From assembly GCA_037951105.1 (NCBI GenBank), contig JBAMJV010008069.1, forward strand, positions 22,417-86,416: DNA of 64,000 nt, given 5' to 3'. The notes beneath the pieces are model-generated. The model worked only from the letters and a program-made list of their open reading frames with translations. It did not search any database and was not told where the DNA came from. Positions 12,400 through 24,129 of the stretch are shown here, one piece after another (position 1 is the first letter of the stretch; the number at the start of each line of letters is the position of its first letter). The DNA is from Echinarachnius parma. Taxonomy: Eukaryota; Echinodermata; Echinoidea; Clypeasteroida; Echinarachniidae. A program made the translations under genes and the position numbers.

Positions 12400-14307
12400 A
12401 TATGGAAATCAGCTTTTATATTTATCAAAATAAATGTTAAAGTTCTATTTTTGAAATAAAACTGTTCTATTTGTCTGTATTTGATATAAATGATAAGGTT
12501 TAATGAAATATTATACATTGTAACATGCTACATTACATTTAGGCTACGTACAGATATGGACATATCAGTATTATGCAATGATTTACAGACTTTCCATACT
12601 GAACTATTTTGTTGACCTTCCAGTTACCTATTATGCTGCTTTATTCGATATTAAACAAATTACATTAATGAGCTATGAATTATGAGCAACCATAATTGAA
12701 AAAAGATTACACAATATTTGTAAATGTTTTTGTTTGTTATTCCAAATATACATTGTAACTGTTCACAGTGCTTATCTATCTTTTCTTTAAATACAAATGA
12801 AAAAAGCTTAATAACTTTTTGTATCAATATCTAAATGTTATTTTCTTTTAAAAATCTTGTGTACGCGTATTTTCGCCACGGCGCGGCGGGAGTTAAAAAC
12901 AAATAATAATGTGAGATATACACGTAAGTCGTTATAACAATTTGATTAAGAAAATCCTTTTCATTTAATTCATATCCTATACAAAATCAATAAATAAATA
13001 ATTGATAAAGACAACATTTCCCATGGAGGAAATACCTTTATAATTCAAGTACCGTTTTGTGATATCCCTCAAACAAAACTTTTGAAATAAAACCTAACTG
13101 CGAAGATTATGTAATAGGCCACATGTGTTTGTAAGGAGTCTAGAGTTGACAAAAAATCCTTGAAATTGAATATTTTCTAAATCCAATGATATAATTTGTC
13201 GGTACGCACAATAAATCTCATCCGGACATGAAAATCACCTCTAAAGATACCTCACAGAGTCACAGTGATCTAAGCGTGTGGTCACAAACACATAGCCGGA
13301 TCGATACGGGTGAATACATTGTAAATTGATGATAACATCTCAGCTGCGAGGATGAATTTGCATTTTTCTTAAATTCAGATTTTGCCATCTAAATCCTGTT
13401 TTCATACTATGTCAACAGATAAGGCAATACACATGTTTCGCCTAACTTTTGCTTTTAAAGATTAACCAACTGTGGATAATAAGTATCGAGTTGATGTTAT
13501 GTTTTCTTAAGCTGGGCGATCTATAATCTACAATATTATGGTAAAATTTGACAATCGCTACCTTATGTGTAAGTCTCACTGCTATATAAGAGTTACAATT
13601 TGTATGTGTCTTTTTGAATTTAGTTATGTCAGTGAGTATTTTAATATGCAGGCTCGTGTCTCAGAAACAGAGCCAAATATATATACCCGTTTTAATATAA
13701 CATATTTCAATGTTTGATGAGAATATGTAATTTACATTTTTATATACCATTATTTCGTTTTTGTAATAGCCCTGGATGTTTTTAATGATTAATATCGTTG
13801 TTTTCTTGTTAAACGTTAAATGTATACTTGTTAAACGTATACTATAATATATACGTATAATGATAACAAATTATATATATCGTCTTTACATTGCCTCTCC
13901 CCACCTCAAAAATCTTTATTTTAATGAACAAGTCTGACAGCAGAAAGATGTTAAAATAATGAAGTGCTTAAATCTTCTAATATAACCAACTGCAATAATA
14001 CTGTAATTTCTTCGCAATGAGTCAAGAGAAAATAATACTTATTTTAACTCACCTAATGTTGACGATAATACTCCCCAATTTCTTTTATAGAAGATTTTGG
14101 TCACTTGATCAGGAAATAGTTTAAACAGTTATGTTATATACAGAGACATGCAATAGTTTTGGTCTTCTTTAGTACCATTCTTATATACAAAGTTATGATG
14201 ATAAACGGCGTAATTACTATCAATTATGAAAATATCCATAATTACTGTTTCTATCTATAATGTTAAAGAATTTGTTTAAATCTTAATCAAATAGTTAGAA
14301 ACAGAAG
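12400..14307. other. AT-rich DNA with no feature seen
   Basis: No coding frame of note and no repeat family end. A small GC-rich spot, GCCACGGCGCGGCGGGAG, at about 12875-12892 is isolated. Confidence 0.5.
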
Positions 14308-14795
14308 TTAAAGGTATAGTTGAGTTTTAGTAAAGAGGGTACAGTTTTTGTCAAAGTAAATTTTGTCAAAAACCTGCAACAAAACATTACAAACTAATAG
14401 TTATAAATCCACCATGCTCGAAAGGTATAATAATTACAAATGACTAAGTAAAAAGCTTGTTATCATTAAAAAAAAAGAACCGTTAAGACACAACAGGGAG
14501 ATCTCTAAAAACGCATTGGTTTCAACCAATTTGAACAAAACAATGTGCATGTGATGTTTTCTAAAAATAATGATTAAATAGAGAGATCATCAACAACTAC
14601 ATGTATTTAAAAACATCTTTTGTAAATTGTTGAATAGTGTAACCATTTTCTTTCAACGGCTAGTTCATAAGTATTGAATTATGCTTACATTTATGGATAT
14701 ATCAGCTGTCTATAAACCGATTTTGGTCAAATAAATTGTAATTAAAATTGTCTGCTCTTTCAAATTTGACACTCAGTTTTTCATTACCTCACAGA
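14308..14795. mobile_element. Family A element, right end lost
   Basis: The left end TTAAAGGTATAGTTGAGTTT and interior landmarks are present up to TTTTTCATTACCTCACAGAT. The terminal AGCGCCCTCTCTACC and the right inverted repeat are missing. Confidence 0.8.
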
Positions 14796-15828
14796 TAAAC
14801 TTAATAAACTAGCTAACCTAGACTAATTTATGCAAATAAAGTCTTCATATAATTGTTCACAATTTAGCAGTTTGTCCCAAACTTTTCTTCTCATTAGAAT
14901 GACTGCTGCTCCCCTGAGTAAGATTTGTTATTATTTATCAATTTACACTTTAATTTTGTTTCTCCGCATATTGAAATAATCCCAAAAATATTTATGAAAG
15001 CTGAATCTCAATTTATCATGAGCCCATAATAAATTATATTTGAGATCAAACTGCATTACAAATTTAAAAAGAAAATGTTGAGAACAATATTCAATATTAG
15101 CCCGGTTGACATTATTGACTTTTGTTTTTAAAACTTTGAAGGCGCAATTTTAAGAGCTTGCTTAATGTGCTCTAAAATTATACTACTGATCTCGAAATAT
15201 TTTTGGTTTCATTTACAAATCGGCAACCCTACACTTTGGTAATTCCATTCCGACCAAAGTCAACCTGGGCATGCAGCAAATAGCCTGTGGTGACTTTGGT
15301 TACGGTCATTTTTTTAAAACAAATCTGAGAGAGAATTGATATAGTATGTTTATTTGTTAGTGTTCACTATCTGACATAATATGCATGCCTTTTCGAATGT
15401 GTTATTCCGTCTAGACTCGACATTTTGACCTCTTTATAAAACATGCACTTTATTTGCCATGCACAAATCACCAATACGAACACAGAAGGTAATCCATTAT
15501 GAAAGAATAGTATGCATACTTATAATTATAAGAATACTAAACGAAATTAATTTTTTTCGGAAGTTTGTTGAAGTGAGTGAGACACGATTAAAACATTTAG
15601 CTGCTCAAAGTCACCCCGGTTGATAGTAGAATGTCAATTATCTCAATTCAATATGGCAACTTTCTGAAGGGTAACATATCAAATTATATGCTTACATTCA
15701 ACTGGAAAATGCCGGACTTAAGACCCTTTTTGAATTTGTCATTGTAATTGTATTTGAGGAAGATTATGAAGATAAACATTATGTAACTAAAAACAAACGG
15801 TCATATAACTAGGTGCCGACTTTTCATT

Positions 15829-16372
15829 TTAAAGGGATAGTACATTTTTGGTCAAACTTAATTTTAGTAACCAAACCTGCACCATAAAAAAAAACTAACA
15901 GTTATAACACCACAATGCACGAAACGTATAAACAATTACAAACGACTAAGTAAAAGGCCTGTTATCATTCCAAAGGAGCTGTTAAAACACAATAGGGTGC
16001 TCTCTAAAAACGCATTGGTTTAAACCATTTTTCGGATAAAAAACTGTGCATGTGATGTTTCGTTGAAACAATGATTCAATAGAGAGATCATCAGGAAATA
16101 TTTTAAACCTCTTTTGTAAAATTTTGAAAAAAGTGTAAGCATTTCATTTTATTTCATTTTAAATCATCGGTCAAACCTGGGGCCCTGGTTTACTCCGATC
16201 GAATATATTTATTGATATTTCAGCTGTCTCAGAACCGATTTTGATAAAATAAAGTTGTTTCTGCGAATAAACTAGTATGTTCTTTCAAATTTGGCACTCA
16301 GTATTTCATTACTCCTCAAAAAGATTATTTCTTGAAGCGCCCTTTATTCAAAAACTGAACTACCCCTTTAAA
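15829..16372. mobile_element. Family A element, first of a head-to-head pair
   Basis: Left end TTAAAGGGATAGTACATTTT, right end AACTGAACTACCCCTTTAA. The right-hand TTTAAA is shared with the next copy. Confidence 0.85.
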
Positions 16373-16914
16373 GGGATAGTTGAGTTTTGGTAAAGACGGC
16401 GCTACATAAATTTATTTTTTTGTGAGATAATGCAAAACTGAGTGTCTAATGCAAAATAGCATACAATTTTAATGGCAGAATAAGCTTTATTCGATCAAAA
16501 TCGGTTCAGAAATGGCTGAAATATCCACAATTATTAGATAATTTTAAACCAGCCGTTACATTTTGTTTGAAAATGCTTCCACTTTTTAAAAATTTACAAA
16601 AGAGGTTTTAAAATATTTACAAAAGAGGTTTTAAAATATTTGATGATTATCTCTCTTCCCATCACTATTTCAACAAATCATCACATGCACAATATTTTAT
16701 TTAAAATGGTTGAAATCGATGAGTGTTTAAAGAGTACCCTCTTGAGTTTTAACGGCTTAAAAAAAATGATAACAGGCTTTTTACTTAGTCATTTGTAATT
16801 TTTGTATTCCTTTCGAGCATGTTGGAGTTATGACTATTAGTTTGTAATGTAATGGTGCAGGTTTTGCTTACTAAATTCAGTTTTACAAGAACTGTACTCT
16901 CTCAACTATATAAA
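16369..16914. mobile_element. Family A element, second of the pair, inverted
   Basis: Begins TTAAAGGGATAGTTGAGTTT but continues with right-end sequence (GACGGCGCTACATAAATT), so it is inverted relative to its neighbour. It carries a short internal direct repeat (AAAATATTTACAAAAGAGGT) and ends in a decayed CTCAACTATATAAAGG. Confidence 0.85.
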
Positions 16915-16966
16915 GGCCTAATACAAAATAAAGTTTTAATTACTTAATGGTAAGCCTATATTTAGA

Positions 16967-17060
16967 TTGAAATTGAAATTGAAATCGAAATTAAAACTTT
17001 ATTCTTCATTCCATCAAAAACATTACACGGTACATACACAAGAAAGTAAACAGACGACAT
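16967..17060. repeat. (GAAATT)n-tailed retroelement 3' end
   Basis: ATTGAAATTGAAATTGAAAT is followed by AAACTTTATTCTTCATTCC. It has the same arrangement as at 5.27 kb but differs in downstream sequence. Confidence 0.45.
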
Positions 17061-17571
17061 AACATAAAATCAAAAAGTACACTTGTAATAGAATATATAT
17101 ACAAAGATTGAAGTGCAGCACATTTAAGCATGACAATTGATGGACCTTCTAAAAGTAGCAAATGAACTTATGAACAGCAGATCCCAAACATATTATTATC
17201 ATTTAACAGTCGTGCCGTTCTCTTTTTGAGGCTGATCTCAAAGCAAAGAAATGGAGTGCTCTTATATCAGTAAAAACAGAGGATATGCGTGTCATAATTA
17301 CACAACCTTATTCCTTAGAATAAGAATCAACTTTTTATTACTCGAGGTGCACTTTTAATATGACATTGAATTCGATACAAGCAAGTTGTGGGCATAAACT
17401 GTTGACAGATAAGTACAACGCAATGCAATGCAACGAGAAAACGAACTTGAAAAGGCGACAGGTTAATTCCTCAGGTAAAATGCTTCTATTAGAAAACAAA
17501 AAGAAAAATCCGACTTGATAAACCTCATTAAACTAGTTTATTCAAATAAGAAACGAAATATGAAACGAAAT

Positions 17572-17890
17572 ATTTACCCATATTTGCGCTCCTGATCATG
17601 AGACGGACGAACACTGGTAGCCCAGCAAAGGAGGTATTAATATACCTCCTTGGCCCAGCTAAGATCAACTCAGGACCATACAACCAGATGAAATTGAACC
17701 GAAGAAATAGACTTCGGTAACAATCAAAATCTTAAAGAAATGTAATGCATTCATACAAAACAAAAAAGATATTTACCTAAACTAAATCTTGAGGCGGTCA
17801 AATATTGGGAGGAACAGACTGATTATTAGCCCAAACAAGATAAACTCGATGCAATACGACATGAGGAGATGATCCAGAAGAGTAGACTTC
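17572..17890 (-). pseudogene. Two decayed tandem copies of the 3' half of the SLC5 exon 1
   Basis: Directly downstream of the intact exon, two copies of its last ~120 bases plus the start of the intron recur at about 17770-17890 and 17572-17730. Each keeps recognisable blocks (ACCGAAGTCTA near the start, TTCGTCCGTCTCA or similar near the end, and the GTAAATA donor), but reading frames are broken by small indels and a stop. Spacing is about 170-200 bases. They look like local tandem partial duplications, not alternative exons. Confidence 0.75.
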
Positions 17891-17946
17891 GGTTTCTATT
17901 ACAATCTTAATGAAATGACTTGTTTTAATACCAGAGAGATATTTAC

Positions 17947-18294
17947 CTCATTAGCGCTTGTGACCTTGAGACGGACGAATATTGGTATGAAGAGGCTGCT
18001 TATTAGTCCAGCGAAGATCAACGCGATGCAGTACAGCCAGAAGATGGACCCGAAGAAGTAGACTTCGGCCGGGGTGCCCAGCACAGTGATGGCCGAGACG
18101 AAACTAGCAACAAGGGAGAATGCGACGGGTATGGGGTTTGCCCGGCGATCGGCCAGGAGGAACTCCGCCGTCGTCCGCTGCTTGCCGCCGCTGCACGCGA
18201 AGAACAGCCCGATGCAGGTGGAGAGGAGGAGCATGGCAGCGAGCACTACGTAATCCCACACGCCGAAGGTTCCGGCGGAGGCTCTGGCATCCAT
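17947..18294 (-). CDS. First coding exon of an SLC5A8/SLC5A12-like sodium-coupled monocarboxylate transporter
   Basis: The family couples Na+ to uptake of lactate, pyruvate, butyrate or related solutes across the plasma membrane. The exon encodes 116 residues: TFGVWDYVVLAAMLLLSTCI begins membrane helix 1 (about 13-34), the conserved loop AEFLLADRR follows (43-51), then PVAFSLVASFVSAITVLGTP (56-75), the sodium-symporter signature ending in AEVY, and helix 3 (about 84-106). I chose the ATG at 18294 because it puts the WDYV motif at the position usual for this family; the frame is open for seven more codons upstream but has no ATG there. The donor is AATGAG/GTAAAT, phase 0. No second exon was found in the 17.5 kb to the left, so the rest is probably outside the window. 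Other SLC5 members (SLC5A5, SLC5A6) are less likely alternatives. Confidence 0.85.
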
Positions 18295-18338
18295 CGCGGT
18301 ATGATTTGATTCCAACTGCTGCTGTTTTTGCTTATGTC

Positions 18339-19351
18339 GCTGATTCTGCTGATGCTGCTGCTATTGATGGTGATGTTGTGATGATACAAAATCCGCTACA
18401 GTGGCGAGATTTTCACAAAGATTTAATGTATTTCAGTGGTGTCGCGTTCTGCTTATAATCACATGCCGTATTTCGAGCCGAATGTACATTCAAACGCTGT
18501 TCACATTGTCAAGGCTGTTATGCCTCCACGCATCTAGCTACTAGTGCTCGATATCTAATAAGCGGTTTGTATAGTTTGTTTTGTTTATTGAAAAGGCATA
18601 CTTTAATCACATTAGCTGCTGATGATTAACATAGCCTACAAAGTCGTTACGCTCTCTATTGCCTGAATCCAATGTGCTAGATTTTGTACTGTCAGATAAA
18701 TGTCAAGATCTTCTAGGAAGTATGATTCAAGCGTATTACTATGGTAGACCTGTATAATTATGTCGAGGTGAAAAATCTTACTCTTTCTGATATCAGATAA
18801 ATTTCAACCTAATCTAGCAAGAGGGAGCCAAACGTACATCTATAGCTGATTCTGCTGATGCTGCTGCTATTGATGGTGATGTTGTGATGATACAAAATCC
18901 GCTACAGTGGCGAGATTTTCACAAAGATTTAATGTATTTCAGTGGTGTCGCGTTCTGCTTATAATCGCATGCCGTATTTCGAGCCGAATGTACATTCAAA
19001 CGCTGTTCACATTGTCAAGGCTGTGATGCCTCCACGCATCTAGCTACTAGTGCTCGATATCTAATAAGCGGTTTGTATAGTTTGTTTTGTTTATTGAAAA
19101 GGCATACTTTAATCACATTAGCTGCTGATGATTAACATAGCCTACAAAGTCGTTACGCTCTCTATTGCCTGAATCCAATGTGCTAGATTTTGTACTGTCA
19201 GATAAATGTCAAGATCTTCTAGGAAGTATGATTCAAGCGTATTACTATGGTAGACTTGTATAATTATGTCGAGGTGAAAAATCTTACTCTTTCTGATATC
19301 AGATAAATTTCAACCTAATCTAGCAAGAGGGAGCCAAACGTACATCTATAG
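18339..19351. repeat. 506-bp tandem direct duplication upstream of the SLC5 gene
   Basis: Bases 18339-18844 and 18845-19351 are near identical, with only a handful of substitutions seen (for example CACATGCC against GCATGCC). The first copy starts 45 bases upstream of the SLC5 ATG, so the likely promoter and 5' untranslated region are duplicated. Near identity means either a very recent duplication or a collapsed/uncollapsed allele in the assembly. Confidence 0.9.
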
Positions 19352-19823
19352 CCTCTGACAACGGGGGACTTGCATTGAACTTGGAATGATGTGTTTGCTG
19401 CTCCGACTGGTGATATAGCTTGTTAAACACAGGTTGCTTCTGCACATGATTATGTTGCGAGCTGATTGATATGTTATACTCAGTTTATTCCTCTATAGCT
19501 GATATCCGATATAATTTCCAATCAATTCTAGCTAGTGTTAGTCAAATCCATGCCCATGTTTGACTTACAATCTTTGGTAATGTTTGCATGTTATGGTAAC
19601 TTGTTAAACACACAAATTGCCTCCTTCACCATAATATGACGTCGTTTCTAGTAGAAGAATCTGTTTTCACTAGATTTCTTCTCCGAGCTGACATAACTTT
19701 CAAACAATTATATAGCAAGTGTTAGTGAATTACATGCTCACATGTGTCTTACAAGCGGTGGTATACTAGCTGCTACTAAAGATGACAACAAATCCGAAAC
19801 ACGGGCAATTAGGCCCAACACAT

Positions 19824-19984
19824 GGGCCCCGTTGCAAAAAGAGATTGTAAGTTGCAATTAATCGTAAGTCAGATCGCGTGTTCTAGATGCGTAAATCTGA
19901 TTGCCTGGTTGAAACGCGTAAATTTTCTGACTTACGATCAATCGTAACTTACATTCGATTGTATCTCTTTCTGCAACGGGGCCC
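19824..19984. mobile_element. Palindromic MITE, 161 bp
   Basis: Inverted ends GGGCCCCGTTGCAAAAAGAG and CTCTTTCTGCAACGGGGCCC, with internal CTTACGAT motifs on both arms. Confidence 0.8.
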
Positions 19985-20680
19985 AGGACACATACAGAAC
20001 CAACACCTATTCCGATCACGGTGCTAGCTCGTTTTCCCCGTTAAAAGCCTGAAGAGATTGTTGTGATCTGTTCCTGGTGCCCGGTTCTGGATTCTGGAAT
20101 TTCACCACCACCTTTAGTCCTGAAGATTCTCACAGTATTGAATTAGGCGTGATATGTCGCTTTGAGGTTCATAATCATCAAGTTCTGGTGGTTCTACATA
20201 AAGCGGTGCTGTGGAGTTCACGATAGTACGCAATACAACTCTATCTTTTGTTATCTGATTAAAAAGTTGTCACATTTTCTTCAAATAATGTCACAGAAAT
20301 TCCAACATAGGCCTATATAGTCAAGCATATTCTATAGTCAATCGAACATGTACGTATTATCAAAGCAATAGCTGATTAAACCGGATTTATAATCGGCCAC
20401 TTGTCCATATATCCGATGTCAAATAATTCTAATCTGCATGCTTTGTCTTGATTCTCAAAGTAAACATGATATAACGATGACGGTTATGCTGTGCCAAAAT
20501 ACATTACCAGTTGTACCGTTGTAAAATACATGACAATATTGGAGTCAGTCATGCAAGTGAGCAGTAAACATGGCATGGGTTCATTCCCCACGTAGCACCC
20601 GGACTGAATTGTATGCATTCACGTGGTTTCATTGACATGACAGTATTCTGGGCTTTGAGGCTCGCAATCGGCCCAGCCCA

Positions 20681-21177
20681 ATCAACAAGGTGATGAGAAA
20701 TTTGGCAACATTGGTGCTAGTTCGTCTATGATAATATCGCAGAATTTATCAATATTATTTTGAATTTCGTAGACAAAGGACACGCACATCAACACACACC
20801 CTGTACTTTTTCGGCCATACAATTATCCATGTAAATATTATAGGGATATAGTAACATTACTCAAACTCTACTTACTTGGAATTCGAGAGGTTCTCACATA
20901 CATCATTGTAGTTGCATTACAAGTACGAGCATCAACAAGGTGATACAACTTGGGACATGGTTCTAATTCGTCTATGGTGATATCGCAAAATTGATCAATA
21001 TTATTTTGAATTTCGTAGACAAGGGACACGCACATCAACACACACTCAGCACTTTTCTAGCCATACAATTTTCCATGTAAACATTTAAGGGATCTACTAA
21101 CTTTACTACAACTCTACTTACTTGGAATTCAAAAGGTTCTCGCATACATCATTGTAATTGCATTAGCAGTACGAGCC
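20681..21177. repeat. 250-bp tandem direct duplication
   Basis: Bases 20681-20930 and 20931-21177 both start ATCAACAAGGTGAT and end GCAGTACGAGC or similar. Divergence is clearly greater than in the 506 bp duplication. Each unit includes the left end of a family B element. Confidence 0.8.
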
Positions 21178-21466
21178 CGGAGCAGGTCTCGGTGTTCCGA
21201 ATTTATCTTTTGTTATAAAGGTATTTTTGGTTGTAGTGTTTGTATTGATTTCTCCAAGGGGTATTGTAATTGTGTAAAAAGTAAGTGCAGAGAGTAAACA
21301 AATACCACTGTTCATTTCCGCTCACTACTCGGTCCAATGATATTTATTGACCGTGGAATTTTCACTTATCACTCAGTGGACATATAAGATCACAACAATA
21401 TTTCATCAAACTATCAAACATTCCTAAGATTTTGCACATGTCAACAATTTAACTACAACCCTTTAA
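21085..21466. mobile_element. Family B TTAA element
   Basis: Left end TTAAGGGATCTACTAACTTT, right end CAACAATTTAACTACAACCC followed by TTTAAA. Imperfect terminal inverted repeats; it overlaps the 250 bp tandem duplication. Confidence 0.6.
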
Positions 21467-21892
21467 AATCATTGGGTCGGAGTGTTGATAAACAGGGGCT
21501 AGTTACGAGATAATAGTTTTCAGCAAACATAAAATCGACATGACCATCTTACACAATTGATTTCCAACTACAACATTATATTATCTAGAAAATTGTATCT
21601 TTGTCATGAAACTTCTGACACTTGTTATAGAATAGTGTCCATGTTTACAACTAAATCTACAAAGTTATTACCTAAAGGTCAAGGAAATATTCAAGAAACT
21701 TCTAACACCTGTTTTTAGGCACCATGTTTTTAAATAAATCGAAAAAACCATATCCTATAAAATGTGAGCTTTGTCAGGAAACTTCAGTCACTTTTGTTGA
21801 CATTGGTAAAGACGCGATCGACTACTACTGTTATGTGCCTGGTTCTCAGATATGAGTTGCCCTTTCGTGTTTCCGGTTTCAGGGCAGTCTAT

Positions 21893-22283
21893 TTAAAGGG
21901 ATCTATTTACTTTGTTGACATTTTCAAATTTGACGAAGGGATAATAAAATGTTTTTTTCTGTAATCTAATATGTACACTGATTGATTTGTGAAAGTTCTC
22001 TGGTAAATATATTTCATATGACCGAGTAATGAGCGAAAATGCGAAGAGCTTTTCACAAACTCAAAGCACTGACTTGGTACACTGTTAAAATTCTGCCTAT
22101 AGAGAATAAAAAAATTTAAAAAAACACTTCAATCATGCATATCTTTTTAACAAAATACACATTTTGAAAACCGAGACCTGATCCATAATTCTATTGGTAA
22201 TACCAATATAACGAGGTAAGTGGGAAACATTAGAGTTCCAAGTAAGTTTGGTGGACTTGGACAATGTTACTAGATCCATTTAA
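21893..22283. mobile_element. Family B TTAA element
   Basis: Left end TTAAAGGGATCTATTTACTT, right end GGACAATGTTACTAGATCCA then TTTAA. The sub-terminal motif GAGTTCCAAGTAAGTTTGG is shared with the middle of the 2.0-2.95 kb composite. Confidence 0.7.
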
Positions 22284-22629
22284 GTACAGGTTCCTTACAT
22301 ACACCTGGAGCTGGTTCTGGGTCACTGTCGAGTCATTACCCCGTAACATTATTCTAGTGAGCTTGTCATGCAGGGTATTGACTCCACGCTACAAAGATTT
22401 TTTCTGTATATTGATATGATAGAAATATTCACGGGACAGCGCATTCTCATAATCCTCTGCACTGGCATCATTTACCGCGCAACCTTGATTAAGTGCTTCT
22501 GAAAAGATAATTGCCGTATCAAAGTACGCACGGCAAGCGGAACATCATTGAAGTAACCCGACCAGCTTTGAACAAGGGTTTTTATGTTTATTTAAGAATA
22601 ACACTGCGGCTAAGCATTATCAACAATGT

Positions 22630-23361
22630 CATTTTACATCAGGGCCATGGATGACAAATTATTAAGAGACGCCAAATAATATTTGAATACTTGAATCAAA
22701 ATTATTATCCGCTAGATGTGTAGTTAAAGGATTAAAACAAGTAGTAAAAAGGAGGCTTATAATACAACTTATGATATGATTAGAGTTAGGTTTCGGCTTA
22801 TGGTTAGGTTTCCAGTTGGGGTCAACTTTGGAGTGTGAAATAGAAGAGACACAACTATGGCATTATAAACACGGCACATTGTCATAAAGAAGTGCAAACA
22901 AAACACTAGATTAAAATTTGTATCCCAGAGGCCTTGACCAAACGCCCAATTATCTGGGTATTTCAGATGATAGCCCGATGGGGAGATTAGCAAATGTGAA
23001 TTAAATGCATTGAATGTCTTGCTGAATGACTTAATTTAACCCTTCTACGTGTTCATTGTACAAATCAAAGATCTAGAGCTGACTTACGGTTTATGTGTTT
23101 TTTGGATACTCTCATCTGGTCTATATCTCTCACTACTAGGTGAAACTTCTATTTCAAACTCCAAATTTGACCCTAATTTTAAACATAACCTTAACACGGA
23201 TCATATCCTAAATTGTATTCCTAGGACTCCTTTTTACTCTTTTTTAATCATTTGACTAAACATCTAGCGGGTTAGATAATACTGTTAATTCAATTATTCA
23301 AATATCATTTGGTGTCCCTTAATAAACGTTCATAGTTCATACATGGCCCTGATGTAAAATG
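22630..23361. mobile_element. Degenerate inverted-repeat element, 732 bp
   Basis: Perfect 20-base outer repeats CATTTTACATCAGGGCCATG and its complement at 23342-23361. Interior arms pair imperfectly (for example GATTAGAGTTAGGTTT against AAACATAACCTTAACAC). Weak pairing extends outward to about 22590 and 23390. Confidence 0.75.
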
Positions 23362-23394
23362 ACACTGTTAAAACGCTTAACTGAATATTACAAA

Positions 23395-23606
23395 AGGCGC
23401 TAAATCCACTTTCCATAAAAATTGAGTTAACGATATATCTACATGTATAATCTACGTAGCTATCTAGGAATCCACATTTTACGACAAATAACTCACTCAG
23501 AATCAAAATATAGAAAGTTCAATTTTTATATTCCCATAGGTACGTGTACAAAGTGGGACAAATAACCTGTTTTCCTCGGAATTTGAACAAGTGGATTTAG
23601 CGCCTT
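23395..23606. mobile_element. Short inverted-repeat element, 212 bp
   Basis: Ends AGGCGCTAAATCCACTT and AAGTGGATTTAGCGCCT form 17-base inverted repeats. It abuts the previous element. Confidence 0.75.
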
Positions 23607-23859
23607 CTGGTTGAAAGAAACACATTATGCAACATGACGGAAAACAAAGATACTACTCTAAACTGGTAGCTTTTTATCATATATGTGAATTTATTATAGT
23701 ATCTGCATGTTTATATGGTTACGCCCATGAATATATTTATAGTGATACTGATTATTCATACAAAACACCCAACACATTTCCCACAATTTCAACATTGTTA
23801 CAAGATTTACAAGTTTTATACTTTACTGATTATTCTGATTATATACACAGTAAGTGATG

Positions 23860-24110
23860 ATAGGACTGAGTTTTAGTAACCGAAACTTATTAAAATAGTT
23901 TGAATTCAATTATGATTGAAAGTTACTGGAAAAACATATACTGCTAAGTTACAAGGCCGTTTTCATCAACAAATCAGCCGTTACTTCAAGAGGGCACCTT
24001 CTAGACACCTACAAGTTTAAACGATTTGAAATATGAATGTGATGTTTGGTTAAAATAATACATCACTTGAGAGATCTTCAAAAACAACTTAAAGGTGTAT
24101 TTTCATACAT
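23860..24110. mobile_element. Decayed family A fragment
   Basis: TGAGTTTTAGTAACCGAAAC, AAGAGGGCACCTTCTAGA and GAATGTGATGTTTGGTTAAA match family landmarks in order. The termini are gone. Confidence 0.55.
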
Positions 24111-24129
24111 GTGGAGGATTTATAAATAA

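Noticed and set aside
18295-18315. Upstream start for the SLC5 exon (seven extra codons)
   Set aside because: The first of those codons is TTG, not ATG; the ATG at 18294 matches the usual N-terminal length of the family.
18120-18458. Arg/Ala-rich plus-strand frame of 112 codons
   Set aside because: Antisense shadow of the SLC5 exon; its end lies in the duplicated upstream repeat.
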